Shown here piece after piece: positions 30,640 to 39,855 of a stretch of 64,000 nucleotides of DNA. The notes beneath the pieces are model-generated. The model had not been told where the DNA came from. It did not search any database and saw nothing but the letters and a program-made list of their open reading frames with translations. Every line of letters begins with the position of its first letter. Position 1 is the first letter of the stretch. The translations under genes were made by a program, and so were the position numbers. Source of the DNA: Paraburkholderia sp. UYCP14C (GTDB lineage: Bacteria; Pseudomonadota; Gammaproteobacteria; Burkholderiales; Burkholderiaceae); contig NZ_SELS01000031.1 in assembly GCF_004197395.1 (NCBI RefSeq), positions 28,597 through 92,596 on the forward strand. The letters are read 5' to 3'.

Positions 30640-31754
30640 GCATCAGCCAACATTCCGCTGAGCGTGCGCCGCATATCGGCACGTTGCCGGCCGGACCGCT
30701 CGGCACGATCGCCGACGTGGACGGCGTCAGCGTAGGACATTGGACGCTTGCTGAAGGCGCGCTGCAAACCGGCGTGACCGTGATCCGGCCGCATCGCGGC
30801 GATCCGTTCGTCGACAAGGTGCCGGCCGCCGCGTCGGTGATCAACGGCTTCGGCAAAAGCGTCGGCCTCGTGCAACTCGACGAACTCGGCACGCTGGAGA
30901 CGCCGATCGCGCTGACCAATACGTTCGGCGTCGCGGCGCTCGCGCAGGCGCAGATCCGCGCGGCGGTGTGCGCGAATCCGCGTATCGGCCGCGAATGGTC
31001 GACAGTCAATCCGCTCGTGTTCGAATGCAACGACGGCTACCTGAACGACATTCAGGCGCTTGCCGTGACCGAACATCACTTCAACGAAGCGTTCGACGCG
31101 GCGAGCACCGATGTCGCGAGCGGTGCGCTCGGCGCAGGGCGTGGCATGTCGTGCTTCGATCTGAAAGGCGGCATCGGCACCGCGTCGCGCGTGGTCGGCG
31201 CGGCGGGCCGTGACTACACCGTCGGCGCGCTCGTGCTGGCCAACTTCGGCCGTCTGCCGATGCTGACGATCGACGGCATGCCCGTTGGTCGCGTGCTGGC
31301 CGAACGCGCGTCCGCGGCTGAGGCCGAGGCGGTTAATGCTGCTAACGCTGCCGCCAACGCAACCGCCGACAAACCCGAGCAAGGCTCGATCATCATGATC
31401 GTCGCAACCGATGCGCCGCTCGACTCGCGCCAGCTCAAACGCCTATCGTTGCGGGCTGCGGCCGGTCTTGCGCGCACCGGTTCGGTGTACGGCCACGGCA
31501 GCGGCGATATCGCGCTGGCGTTTTCGACCGCGTACACGGTGCCGCATGGCGCGGACTTCGTCGAATTGCCGCCGCTCGTCGCCGATCACCGTATGGACCC
31601 GCTGTTTCGCGCGTGCGCCGACAGCGTCGAACAGGCGATCCTCGACGCGCTGTGGCGTGCCGAGTCCGTCACCGGTCGCGACGGCCATCGACGGCTGTCG
31701 CTGCGCGACAGCGTGCCGGACCTTGCCCGACTGTTGAGGAATTCCGCGCGATGA
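30636..31754 (+). CDS. P1 family peptidase (DmpA/NylC-type self-processing aminopeptidase)
   Basis: This 372-aa N-terminal nucleophile peptidase is of the DmpA group, whose members release N-terminal L- or D-amino acids or beta-peptides, or open nylon oligomers. The [15 protein letters not shown] opening is diagnostic. The predicted autocleavage site is Gly250-Ser251 (QGSIIMIVA), within one residue of DmpA's Gly249-Ser250. An Ala-rich linker (about 225-245) precedes it. The start ATG overlaps the permease stop, and the stop overlaps the next gene. It probably hydrolyses the imported peptides. Confidence 0.87.
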   Translation: MSISQHSAERAPHIGTLPAGPLGTIADVDGVSVGHWTLAEGALQTGVTVIRPHRGDPFVDKVPAAASVINGFGKSVGLVQLDELGTLETPIALTNTFGVAALAQAQIRAAVCANPRIGREWSTVNPLVFECNDGYLNDIQALAVTEHHFNEAFDAASTDVASGALGAGRGMSCFDLKGGIGTASRVVGAAGRDYTVGALVLANFGRLPMLTIDGMPVGRVLAERASAAEAEAVNAANAAANATADKPEQGSIIMIVATDAPLDSRQLKRLSLRAAAGLARTGSVYGHGSGDIALAFSTAYTVPHGADFVELPPLVADHRMDPLFRACADSVEQAILDALWRAESVTGRDGHRRLSLRDSVPDLARLLRNSAR

Positions 31755-32584
31755 AAGTCCTGATTTCCACCGACATCGAAGGCATCGCCGGCGTCTTCCA
31801 TGCCGAGCAGACGCGCGCGGGCAACGGCGAATACGAAGCCGCGCGACGCTGGATGACACTCGAAGCCAACGCCGCCATCGAGGGCGCGTTCGCGGGCGGC
31901 GCGACCGACGTATGGGTCAACGATTCGCACGGCGGCTTTCGCAACCTGCTGCCCGATCTGCTCGATCCGCGCGCCCAGGTCGTGCTCGGCAAGCCGCGCA
32001 CGCTCGGCATGATGGCCGGGCTCGAATACGGCGCGGCGCTCGTCTTCATGATCGGTTATCACGCGAAGGCGCAAACGCGCGGCATCCTCGCGCACACGAT
32101 CAACAGCTTCGCGTTCGCGCGCGTCGCGTTCAATGGCGTGGAACTGGGCGAGGCGGGGGTGTATGGTGCGCTCGCCGAAGAATATGGCGCACGTGTCGCG
32201 CTTTTATCGGGTGACGATGTGTTTGCCGAGGAAACCGCGCCGCGTTTTCCGGGTGCGCGGTTCGTCGTCACGAAGACCGCGACCGGGCAGGCAAGCGGCG
32301 TCACGCGGTCGCCCGCGAGCATGCGCGAGGCGCTGCTGGCCGCCGCGCGCGACGTGGTCCGTCAGCATGTCGAGGCTGGCCGCGCGCCCACCGCGACGCG
32401 CGCAGAGCCGCGATCAATCGACTGTGAACTGCGCGTGCAAACCAGCGGGCTCGCCGATCTGTTCTGCCAATGGCCGACGCTCACGCGCGTCGATGGCGTG
32501 ACGCTGCGCTTCAGTGCTGCGTCGGCCGAGCATGCGGTGCGGATGCTGAACTGCCTGTCGGCGATGTCGTTCATGCTGCGCTGA
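31751..32584 (+). CDS. M55 family D-aminopeptidase (DppA-like)
   Basis: M55 peptidases such as B. subtilis DppA are zinc-dependent and release D-amino acids, for example from D-Ala-D-Ala. The 277-aa protein shows the metal ligands Asp8 and Glu10 in STDIEGIAG, then NDSHGG, MIGYHAKA and AHTINS, the ordered histidine motifs of the family. It starts by ATGA overlap with the peptidase before it and ends the operon. A weak hairpin (GCCGCGG/CCGCGGC, 32617-32637) follows. With DmpA-type and isoaspartyl peptidases it gives the operon three activities against unusual peptide bonds. Confidence 0.88.
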   Translation: MKVLISTDIEGIAGVFHAEQTRAGNGEYEAARRWMTLEANAAIEGAFAGGATDVWVNDSHGGFRNLLPDLLDPRAQVVLGKPRTLGMMAGLEYGAALVFMIGYHAKAQTRGILAHTINSFAFARVAFNGVELGEAGVYGALAEEYGARVALLSGDDVFAEETAPRFPGARFVVTKTATGQASGVTRSPASMREALLAAARDVVRQHVEAGRAPTATRAEPRSIDCELRVQTSGLADLFCQWPTLTRVDGVTLRFSAASAEHAVRMLNCLSAMSFMLR

Positions 32585-32650
32585 GCCGCGCGACGTCGAG
32601 CCGCTGACGGATCATTGCCGCGGCTTGTCACCGCGGCTTGCTGCGGCGGC

Positions 32651-33556
32651 CTACTGCTGCTGCCGGCTCAACTCGCGCGCCGCGTGATCGATCGCCTCCG
32701 CCACCGCTCCGGCGTGCGACACCGGCGCGAGATGGCTCGACGCGACCGGTACCACCTTCGCGCCGATGCGCCCGGCGATCATTTTCTGCAGATCGGGCGA
32801 CATCGCGTGGTCCTTCGTCGTCAGCACGTACCACGACGGTTTGTCTTTCCAGCCGACCTGATCGACCGGTTCGTCGAATGCGCTCGCGGCGATCGGCACC
32901 TGCGCGGCGGCGAGCACGCGTGCGACGGTCTCGGGCACGTCGGCGGCGAGGTCGGCGTGATAGCGCGCCCGGTCGATCCACAAGAACCCGTTTGCGTCCT
33001 TGCTGATGCTTTGGCCGGCCGGCATCGGGCCGCCGGCCTTCATCACGTCCATCGCCGATTCGTGCAGTTGCGGCGCGAGCGCGGCGACATACACCAGCCC
33101 GGCGACGTTCGGCGCATTGGCGGCGACCTCGGTGATCACGACGCCGCCCCACGAGTGCCCGACCAGCAGCACCGGACCGTTCTCGCGATCGAGCACGCGG
33201 CGGGTCGCGGCGACGTCGTCGGCGAGCGACGTCAGCGGGTTCTGCACCGAGCTCACGTGATAGCCCTTTTGCTGCAGCTTCGCGACCACGCCGTTCCAGC
33301 TCGATCCGTCGACGAACGCGCCATGCACGAGCACGATGTTGCGCACCGGACCGCTGGGCGCGGCGGCAGGCGGTTTGCTGGCGGTAGCGGGGGCAGGGGC
33401 GGGGGCGGGGGCGGGCGCCGGCTGGTCGCTTGCCTGCGAAGCGGCGTCATCCGCGGCTGGCTGGGCGGCGGGCGCCGTCTGCGCGAGCGCGGACGTGCTC
33501 ACGCCCGCGCAACAGAGGCACAACACGGCAGCGCAAAGCAAACGTTTGGGCAACAT
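32651..33556 (-). CDS. Secreted alpha/beta hydrolase
   Basis: This 301-aa hydrolase has a Sec signal peptide ending near Ala25 (ALA before QT). An Ala/Pro low-complexity linker with (AP) repeats follows (about 26-70), then an alpha/beta hydrolase core from IVLVHGAFVDGSSW. The nucleophile Ser lies in VGHSWGG; the likely acid Asp is in TTKDHAMSP and the His in ASSHLAPVSH. It is probably an exported esterase of unknown substrate. The linker is encoded by GGGGGC-type repeats that may slip. It is divergent from the amino acid permease. Confidence 0.85.
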   Translation of the reverse strand: MLPKRLLCAAVLCLCCAGVSTSALAQTAPAAQPAADDAASQASDQPAPAPAPAPAPATASKPPAAAPSGPVRNIVLVHGAFVDGSSWNGVVAKLQQKGYHVSSVQNPLTSLADDVAATRRVLDRENGPVLLVGHSWGGVVITEVAANAPNVAGLVYVAALAPQLHESAMDVMKAGGPMPAGQSISKDANGFLWIDRARYHADLAADVPETVARVLAAAQVPIAASAFDEPVDQVGWKDKPSWYVLTTKDHAMSPDLQKMIAGRIGAKVVPVASSHLAPVSHAGAVAEAIDHAARELSRQQQ

Positions 33557-33820
33557 GTTGAAGCTCCGCAGGTTGAGAAGTGGACTTCGGCAACATACCC
33601 AGGCGGCATCCCTCTGACAATCACAATCCGCTCGCGTAAGTGCGGCGCAGAACGAAGGCGGGCGGCTCCGAATATCAGAGGAATATCGGTCGCGGTAAAA
33701 TTGCCGGTTTTTGCCCGGCCGGACCGTGCTGTCCCGCCGGGTAATCCGCCACGGCGCTGCCTTGCGCAGCGCTCCATATGCGGCGGTCTACATGCAGCGA
33801 TCTCCACACAGCAGGGCGTA

Positions 33821-35206
33821 ATGAACAGTGCAAAGCAGCAACCGGGCCTGAAGCGCGGGCTCAAGAATCGCCACATCCAGTTGATCGCGCTGGGCGGCGC
33901 GATCGGCACCGGCCTTTTTCTCGGCTCCGCCAGCGTGCTGCAGGCCGCCGGTCCGTCGATGATCCTCGGGTATGCGATCGGCGGCGTCATCGCGTTCATG
34001 ATCATGCGCCAGCTCGGCGAGATGGTCGCGCAGGAGCCGGTCGCAGGCTCGTTCAGCCACTTCGCATACAAGTACTGGGGCGATTTCCCGGGCTTCCTGT
34101 CGGGCTGGAACTACTGGGTGCTCTATGTGCTCGTCAGCATGGCCGAGCTGACCGCGGTCGGCACCTACGTGCATTTCTGGTGGCCGGGCGTGCCGACGTG
34201 GGTATCGGCGCTGGTGTGCTTCGCGCTCATCAACGCGATCAATCTCACCAACGTGAAGGCCTACGGCGAAACCGAGTTCTGGTTCGCGATCATCAAGGTC
34301 GCGGCGGTGATCGGCATGATCGTATTCGGCGCCTGGCTGCTGATCAGCGGTCACGGCGGCCCGCAGGCTTCGGTCGCGAACCTGTGGAGTCACGGTGGTT
34401 TTTTCCCGCACGGCTTTCACGGGCTCTTCATGATGCTCGCGGTGATCATGTTCTCGTTCGGCGGGCTGGAACTGATCGGCATCACGGCGGCCGAGGCCGC
34501 CGAGCCGCAGAAAAGCATTCCGAAGGCCGTCAACCAGGTGATCCTGCGGATTCTGATTTTCTATATCTGCTCGCTGGCGGTGCTGCTGTCGCTGTATCCG
34601 TGGAATGAGGTGGCGGCGGGCGGCAGCCCGTTCGTGATGATCTTCTCGCAGATCGGTTCGACGCTGACCGCCAACGTGCTCAACGTGGTCGTGCTGACCG
34701 CGGCGCTGTCGGTGTACAACAGCGGCGTCTACGCGAACAGCCGCATGCTGTACGGTCTCGCCGAGCAGGGCAACGCGCCTCGCGCGCTGTTGAAGATCGA
34801 CCGGCGCGGCGTGCCGTATCTGGCGATCGGTCTGTCCGCGCTGGCGACCTTCGCCTGCGTGATCATCAACTACGTGATCCCGGCCGAGGCGCTCGGCCTG
34901 CTGATGTCGCTGGTGGTCGCGGCGCTGGTGCTGAACTGGGCGCTGATCAGCCTCACGCATCTGAAGTCGCGCAAGGCGATGGTGGCCGCCGGCGAAACGC
35001 TGGTGTTCCGCTCGTTCTGGTTTCCGGTCAGCAACTGGATCTGCCTCGCGTTCATGGCGCTGATCCTCGTGATTCTGGCGATGACGCCGGGCTTGTCGGT
35101 GTCGGTATGGCTGGTGCCGGCGTGGCTCGTGCTGATGTGGGTCGGCTATGTGATCAAGCGGCGGCGCGAGGTGGCGCGCGCGGGCCTGGGGGCCGTGAGC
35201 CGATAG
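33821..35206 (+). CDS. Amino acid permease, AroP/ProY/GabP-type APC family
   Basis: This 461-aa inner-membrane amino acid:proton symporter has twelve hydrophobic helices. The N-terminal LKNRHIQLIALGGAIGTGLF is the AAT-subfamily signature, and the helix-3 region EPVAGSFSHFAYKYWG is conserved. The substrate cannot be fixed from sequence; relatives carry aromatic amino acids, proline, histidine or GABA. The start at 33821 gives the family-standard N-terminus; the very long upstream extension in frame overlaps the antisense hydrolase and is rejected. Confidence 0.88.
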   Translation: MNSAKQQPGLKRGLKNRHIQLIALGGAIGTGLFLGSASVLQAAGPSMILGYAIGGVIAFMIMRQLGEMVAQEPVAGSFSHFAYKYWGDFPGFLSGWNYWVLYVLVSMAELTAVGTYVHFWWPGVPTWVSALVCFALINAINLTNVKAYGETEFWFAIIKVAAVIGMIVFGAWLLISGHGGPQASVANLWSHGGFFPHGFHGLFMMLAVIMFSFGGLELIGITAAEAAEPQKSIPKAVNQVILRILIFYICSLAVLLSLYPWNEVAAGGSPFVMIFSQIGSTLTANVLNVVVLTAALSVYNSGVYANSRMLYGLAEQGNAPRALLKIDRRGVPYLAIGLSALATFACVIINYVIPAEALGLLMSLVVAALVLNWALISLTHLKSRKAMVAAGETLVFRSFWFPVSNWICLAFMALILVILAMTPGLSVSVWLVPAWLVLMWVGYVIKRRREVARAGLGAVSR

Positions 35207-35242
35207 GCGCGGATCCTCGCCGCGCGATGGAAAGTCATGTCG

Positions 35243-36109
35243 TCATCTCGATGGTGTGCCGGAGCGCACGGCCGAGCGGCTTCGTTGCCATTTCACGTAG
35301 GGAATGACCAGAATCGTGCACAGGATCAGATAAAGCGCCAGCGTGGGTGCGAACTGCTCGCCGGGATAGTTGGCCGCCGAAATGGCCAGGGCGATGGCGG
35401 GATGACGCGAGGCGGTCGACAGCGCCAGTACCATCGAATGCCTGGGCTCCGGCGCCCCCAGGCAGTGCCCGACGGCGAGGCCCGCGAGCACGAACGCCAT
35501 GATCGCCACCACGGTCCCATGCCCGGTCGACGACCAGATCGCGCGCCAGGTGCCCGCGAGCAAAGCGATCACGCCCACGATCAGCATCAGCCTCGCCAGC
35601 CGGCGCACGAGCGTCAGCAGACGCGGTGTTTCGCGCGATGCGAACCGCGCGACCAGTCGACCCGCCGCAAGCGGCACGATGATCATCGTCAGCACGATTT
35701 TCATGATGCTGAGCGGGTTCACGGCAAGCGGTAGCGTGAACAGCCAGTTGAAGAGCGCGACCGAGAGCGGCACCGTCACGATCGACATCAGCGCGAGCAC
35801 CACCAGCAGACCGAGGCCATAACGCGGGACGCCCGCCTCGTTTTCCTTCTTCGGCAGCAGCGGCGGCACCGGCGAGATGGCTAGCGCGGTCAGGACGACG
35901 GCGGTCGGCTGCGGTAGTTCGAGGTAGTACACGCACGCGACCACGAGCAACGGCATCACCACTAGCATCGCGACCAGCGAGCGCAGCAGCAGGCCGGGCC
36001 GTGCGACGACGTACAGCAGATCGTCGCGCCTCGCCTGCAGACCGTAGGAGAACACCGTTCCCGCGATGGCGATCTGGAGCACGAGGAGAATCAGCGCCTT
36101 GACGTTCAT
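35243..36109 (-). CDS. BASS-type (bile acid:sodium symporter-like) transporter
   Basis: This 288-aa protein has eight to ten hydrophobic segments. Motifs consistent with the bile-acid/sodium symporter superfamily include LTALAISPVPPLLP and the late ALSTASRHPAIALAI segment (the STASR.PA pattern typical of the family's crossover region). The substrate is unknown. It starts 12 bp downstream of a sulfatase fragment on the same strand and may have been part of an operon that is now damaged. Confidence 0.72.
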   Translation of the reverse strand: MNVKALILLVLQIAIAGTVFSYGLQARRDDLLYVVARPGLLLRSLVAMLVVMPLLVVACVYYLELPQPTAVVLTALAISPVPPLLPKKENEAGVPRYGLGLLVVLALMSIVTVPLSVALFNWLFTLPLAVNPLSIMKIVLTMIIVPLAAGRLVARFASRETPRLLTLVRRLARLMLIVGVIALLAGTWRAIWSSTGHGTVVAIMAFVLAGLAVGHCLGAPEPRHSMVLALSTASRHPAIALAISAANYPGEQFAPTLALYLILCTILVIPYVKWQRSRSAVRSGTPSR

Positions 36110-36121
36110 TGCATATCCTGA

Positions 36122-36496
36122 CTACGCGCGGGGCTGGACGGCGTTCGACCTCACGTCGCCTGGTCCAGTCTGACGGAAGAACCTTGCGCGGCTCGCCTGG
36201 CGATGGCCGCCGCCCGCGGCTGCGACGATGGTGGGCAGCCAGTCGAGGCGACTGACGGTCTCTTTGCACACGGTGCCCGGCTTCACGACGCCCGGCCAGC
36301 GCACGAGGCACGGCACATGGTACGCGCTTTCCCGGTTCGAATTCTTCTCGTAGCGAAACGGTGTCATGCCGGCGTCGGACCACGAGTTCATGTGCGGGCC
36401 GTTGTCGGTGCTGTACATGACCATCGTGTCGTCGGCGATGCCGAGCTCGTCGGGCAGCGCCAGCATCTCGCCGATATGCTTGTCGTGCTCGACCAT
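36122..36496 (-). pseudogene. Arylsulfatase fragment
   Basis: The 124-aa reading matches only the C-terminal middle of a type I sulfatase: DDTMVMYSTDNGPHMNSW, DAGMTPFRYEK and VRWPGVVKPGT, ending SRLDWLPTIVAAAGG. The N-terminal half with the formylglycine Cys motif (CxPxR) and the true C-terminus are missing. The usual EGGYRVP reads ESAYHVP. The last 30 residues no longer look like a sulfatase. It is therefore a decayed remnant and cannot encode an active enzyme. Confidence 0.75.
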
Positions 36497-36730
36497 GCAG
36501 TCGTGGTTCTCCGGTCACGCGGCGCCCGGGCGGGCGACGTGGCGATCTCCAGTATCGGAGCCGCCGTGGCGTTCCGCTATCAGGGTAAGGGGCAAACCGA
36601 TTGCGCCAAAGGGCAATGAACTTCCTTTCCACCCGGCGCGCCGTTACATTACGCGCAGGAGGGCGTGGTTCGGCGCCGCTCGTCAGGTCGTAGCGCGGCT
36701 CGCGCGTTGCGATGGAGTCCGGACAAGACG

Positions 36731-37731
36731 ATGAGCATGCTGAAGGAATCCCGCCGTGCTTTTCGATGCCGCCGCAGCAGGATCGCTCGAATTGTCCGCT
36801 GCGTTGCTGCTCGCCTCCGTGCCGTGGCTTGTAGCGGTCGACGCCTTCGCGCAGAGCCAGCCCACCTTCACCGGACCCGATGTGCAGCGGCGCCAATGCC
36901 GTGCTCGCGCTGCTGTCGTATACGGTCACGCCGGATCTGTCGGCGAGTTCGCTCGGCATCCGCAATGCGGAGACGGGCAATCCATCGTTGAACATGACGC
37001 AGTTCGGCGGTGGCTTCACGCTTAGCCGGAGCTTTCCGCTTTATCTGGAAGGAGCCATCGTCGGATCGCGCTACGACCCGACGTTCATCGCTTCGGACGG
37101 CCAGGCGCAGCGCGTGCTGCCCACCCGATGGACCAACGCGGCAGCGACCGGCGGTATCGGCTGGGACTTTCCGCTCAATGAGAAGGGCGATCTGGTGATT
37201 CGTCCCATCTTTGATTTTTCTCTGGGCGAGGTGATCAGCGATGCGAGCGCGGCCCAGTTCCTCGTCAATCACAAGACCGGCCAGAACATCGACTTCATCC
37301 GCGACGGTTCGCTCAGCGCTTACGGCCTCGGCGGTTCGTTGATGCTGGGCTGGTATCCGCGTCAGGAGCCTTATGAGTTCGATCTCGAACTGCGCTTCAC
37401 GGATATCTATCTGCAAAGCTTTGCGTCGTCGAGCGCGGTGCGCGGGAGCGCCAACGCGCAGTCGACGAATCTGTATGCGCGCTGGCGCGCGCCGACCGGT
37501 TTGCTCGCGCTGAATCGGCCGCTGCGTTACGTGCTCGAACTGTCGCATTCGACCTATCTGGGTAGCCAGGCGAACATTCTTGGGTTCAACCAGCTGACGT
37601 CGCTGGGCGTGGGCATCGAAATCGACACGGGCGCGGTGACGAAGCTCTTTTCGCGCCTGCGGATCGTGGGACGATATGCATTCGGAAAGGACATTACGGG
37701 CGCGTCTCTCGGGATCGCGCTCAGTTTCTGA
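36731..37731 (+). pseudogene. Outer-membrane beta-barrel protein gene split between frames
   Basis: The main frame (36880-37731, 283 aa) reads as an amphipathic beta-barrel, alternating polar and hydrophobic residues and ending in IALSF, a classic outer-membrane C-terminal Phe. It resembles the solitary autotransporter-barrel family. Its secretion signal lies in a different frame: from about 36756 the reading has a hydrophobic stretch, then AVDAFAQSQPTF, a good signal-peptidase site. An upstream ATG at 36731 (MSMLKESRRAF) lies in the third frame. At least one and probably two frameshifts (near 36760 and 36880) separate signal from barrel, so the gene looks inactivated unless these are sequencing errors. 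Confidence 0.6.
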
Positions 37732-37746
37732 GCGGGGGGCAAAGCC

Positions 37747-38056
37747 GTGATACTGAGATCGATACTGGCTCGCGTTGTAGTTGTTCTGATCGCGATGGTT
37801 TGCGCGGCCGCGACTGCGACTGCGGCTGCGGCTGCGGCTGCGGCTGCGGCTGCGGCTGCGGCGGATGATGCGGCGGATGATGCGGCGAGCGGCGCGGCGG
37901 TGACGCCCGATGCGCAAGCCGTGGCAGCCGGTGCCGGCGCGCAACCCCGACTTCGGGTGGCGATTGCGTCGGTTGCGCAACGAAACGCTGCTCGCGATGT
38001 ACGAGGATGGGACCTACGAGCGGATTTACGGGAAGTGGTTTTCGCAGGGGAAGTAG
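37747..38056 (+). pseudogene. Remnant of an amino-acid-binding ABC transporter protein
   Basis: A signal-peptide-like start (GTG at 37747, MILRSILARVVVVLIAMV) runs into an alanine tract encoded by a hexanucleotide repeat. From 37940 to 38056, in a different frame, the reading contains NETLLAMYEDGTYERIYGKW and ends FSQGK. This is the characteristic C-terminus of family 3 amino-acid-binding proteins. The ligand-binding domain between is missing. The locus is therefore an internally deleted and frame-shifted relic. Confidence 0.6.
37812..37890. repeat. Hexanucleotide (GGCTGC) tract and 12-bp tandem repeat
   Basis: About seven copies of GGCTGC, starting from GACTGC variants, are followed by two copies of GCGGATGATGCG. 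Units are multiples of three, so copy-number change alters an Ala tract without changing frame. Confidence 0.8.
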
Positions 38057-38134
38057 GCGGCCGGGCGGTGAGATTCACCCGCTGCGCCGATACCAGCCGC
38101 TGTCCGCGGACGCGGTGGGGCCAGGGGGAAAAGA

Positions 38135-38350
38135 CTATTTAAGCCCCAAACGCTGCCTGACCAACCTATGCAACTCGGGGAGAGCTTTCCGGCGCACGAA
38201 GGATTCCGGGTCGTCTATTTCGATTTCGTGAAGAGTCTGATCGGCTCCCGCTACGGGGGCTGAAACCGGCACCCCGGATAATGTGCGCTGCGGCGGTATC
38301 CAGGTTCCTACCAATTTGCCGTTCTGGCTGATGACCGTGATTTTCGACAT
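38135..38350 (-). CDS. Small protein of unknown function
   Basis: The 71-aa reading begins MSKITVISQNGKLVGTWIPP and continues with an acidic centre (EIEIDDPESFV) and a basic end (HRLVRQRLGLK). The ATG lies one base after the stop of the gene before it (TGAC-ATG), so the two are probably translationally coupled. I do not recognise the family. Composition and tight coupling support a real gene; no signal peptide or membrane segment is present. Confidence 0.5.
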   Translation of the reverse strand: MSKITVISQNGKLVGTWIPPQRTLSGVPVSAPVAGADQTLHEIEIDDPESFVRRKALPELHRLVRQRLGLK

Positions 38351-38351
38351 G

Positions 38352-38618
38352 TCAAAACCAGTCCTGGACGTTCAGATTATGCGGAACCGGACGTGAACCG
38401 GGATTGGTGATCGTAATCGTATAGTTCAGACCGTTATTGGTCGCGATCACACCCTGATTGACGGTCACAAGCACGTCGCTGCCGATCACATCGTCGATGA
38501 TGTTTGGAGCTTGAACAACGACACCTCCGTCGAGCCCGCCGCCGATTGCTGTGGTCCAGGTGACCGTTTGCCCTGGCTCCAAAGTGAAAAGGCCGCCTAG
38601 TGAACGATATTGAGCCAT
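38352..38618 (-). CDS. Small beta-rich protein of unknown function
   Basis: The 88-aa reading from ATG at 38618 (MAQYRSLGGLFTLEPGQTV) is rich in Val, Thr, Gly and Asn and predicts as mostly beta strands, with the late TNNGLNYTITITNPGSRPV resembling an immunoglobulin-like or lectin-like edge. GGAGG lies ten bases upstream, supporting this start over an in-frame TTG at 38657. It is coupled to the 71-aa gene. The product has no signal peptide and no recognised family. Confidence 0.55.
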   Translation of the reverse strand: MAQYRSLGGLFTLEPGQTVTWTTAIGGGLDGGVVVQAPNIIDDVIGSDVLVTVNQGVIATNNGLNYTITITNPGSRPVPHNLNVQDWF

Positions 38619-38779
38619 GGTGTCAGGGCCTCCAATGCTCGTCTCGCGAATATGCAAAGATCATATTCCATTCCAGCGGCAATAGATGTCCGAGCGGCTG
38701 CATCTAACCGGCTACTGTCTGATGCCTACGCCCCCAGGTAACCCTCTACTACGTTTCGGCTTCTGACATCTCGCCAACA

Positions 38780-39841
38780 TCAACGCTTTCGCGATGCTTT
38801 TGCCGCCGCGTTGACCTGAGATGCCTTCGCGCCCACGCTCGATTCCCTCACGACGAGTTCCGGCACCGCAAAATATTGCACTGGCGGCTTCTCGTCTTCC
38901 GATGCTTCGCTCAGACGTGCCAGCAGTGTCTCGCTCGCAATGGTGCCGAGCTTGTCCGCGCCCGCGAACAGCGTCGTCAAAGGCGGATTGGTGTGCTCAG
39001 CCGCGATGACATTGTCACAACCCACGACCGCCAGCGCCTTGCCCGCGCGCTTGCCCATTCTGTCGAGCTCATGCAGCACGCCGATAGCAACCTGGTCGTT
39101 GTAGCAGACCACCGCCGTCGGCCGCGGCTTCATGTCGAAGATCGCACGGACCGCATCGCGCCCACCCTCCGGTGTCAAAGGGACATCGACGATCCAGTCG
39201 TCATTGACCGGCAATGAGTGCTTCGCCATCGCGGACAGATAACCCTGTCTGCGCTGATAGGCGACCGCGTAGCCCTTGCGGTGGCCGGCGAAGGCGATGC
39301 GCGTATGTCCTTGCGCGATCAGATGCTCAGTCGCGAGCGCAAATCCGTAGGTATTGTCGACGCCGATCGTATCGACATCGGGACCCATCGGACGCATGAC
39401 GAGCACTAGCGGAATTCCCCACGACTGAATCTCTGCAGACAACTCATCCGTCGTTCCCAGCGCGGGAGACATGATCAGGCCGGCAACATTCTGCTCGCGC
39501 ATGGATTTCAGAACTCTCGTCTGTGTTTCGAGACTTTCGGCGGTGTGAGCCATCAGCGTCGTATAACCGGCCTGGGCCAGCACGCGCTCGATTGCCACCA
39601 GCAGCTCCACAAAAAACGGGTTGGTCAGATCATTGATCACCATACCGATCGTCGTGCTGCGCCTGCCGCGCAGGTTCGCCGCCCCGCGGTTGTACACGTA
39701 GCCGAGCGCGCGAGCTGCCGCGCGCACCTTTTCCGCCGTCTCGGCCTTGATGAGCGGACTTTCCTGCAAAACGAGCGACACCGTCGATTTCGATACGCCA
39801 GCGGCGGCGGCGATGTCCTGGATGGTCGGGCCTGATTTCAT
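38780..39841 (-). CDS. LacI family transcriptional regulator
   Basis: This 353-aa repressor has an N-terminal LacI helix-turn-helix (TIQDIAAAAGVSKSTVSLVL, residues 5-24) with the hinge region after it. A periplasmic-binding-like effector domain follows (TIGMVINDLTNPFF onward, with VDTIGVDNTYGF and PTAVVCYNDQVAIG). Such domains bind sugars or related small molecules. The ATG at 39841 gives the standard N-terminus; a start at 39883 would place coding sequence across an operator. It is divergent from the catabolic cluster, and three LacI-type operators lie between them, so it probably controls the cluster and itself. Confidence 0.93.
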   Translation of the reverse strand: MKSGPTIQDIAAAAGVSKSTVSLVLQESPLIKAETAEKVRAAARALGYVYNRGAANLRGRRSTTIGMVINDLTNPFFVELLVAIERVLAQAGYTTLMAHTAESLETQTRVLKSMREQNVAGLIMSPALGTTDELSAEIQSWGIPLVLVMRPMGPDVDTIGVDNTYGFALATEHLIAQGHTRIAFAGHRKGYAVAYQRRQGYLSAMAKHSLPVNDDWIVDVPLTPEGGRDAVRAIFDMKPRPTAVVCYNDQVAIGVLHELDRMGKRAGKALAVVGCDNVIAAEHTNPPLTTLFAGADKLGTIASETLLARLSEASEDEKPPVQYFAVPELVVRESSVGAKASQVNAAAKASRKR

Positions 39842-39855
39842 GTTGCTCTGCACAA

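Noticed and set aside
32615-33820. 400-codon N-terminal extension in frame with the amino acid permease
   Set aside because: It lies antisense to the signal-peptide hydrolase, and the family N-terminus starts exactly at the ATG 33821.
35235-37019. Long minus-strand open frame of about 594 codons
   Set aside because: It covers the BASS transporter and the sulfatase fragment in a different frame, is Arg/Pro-rich and shows no family motif. High GC produces such frames by chance.
37812-37890. CRISPR-like or direct-repeat array
   Set aside because: Six- and twelve-base units are contiguous with no spacers; it is a simple sequence repeat. No CRISPR array was seen elsewhere.
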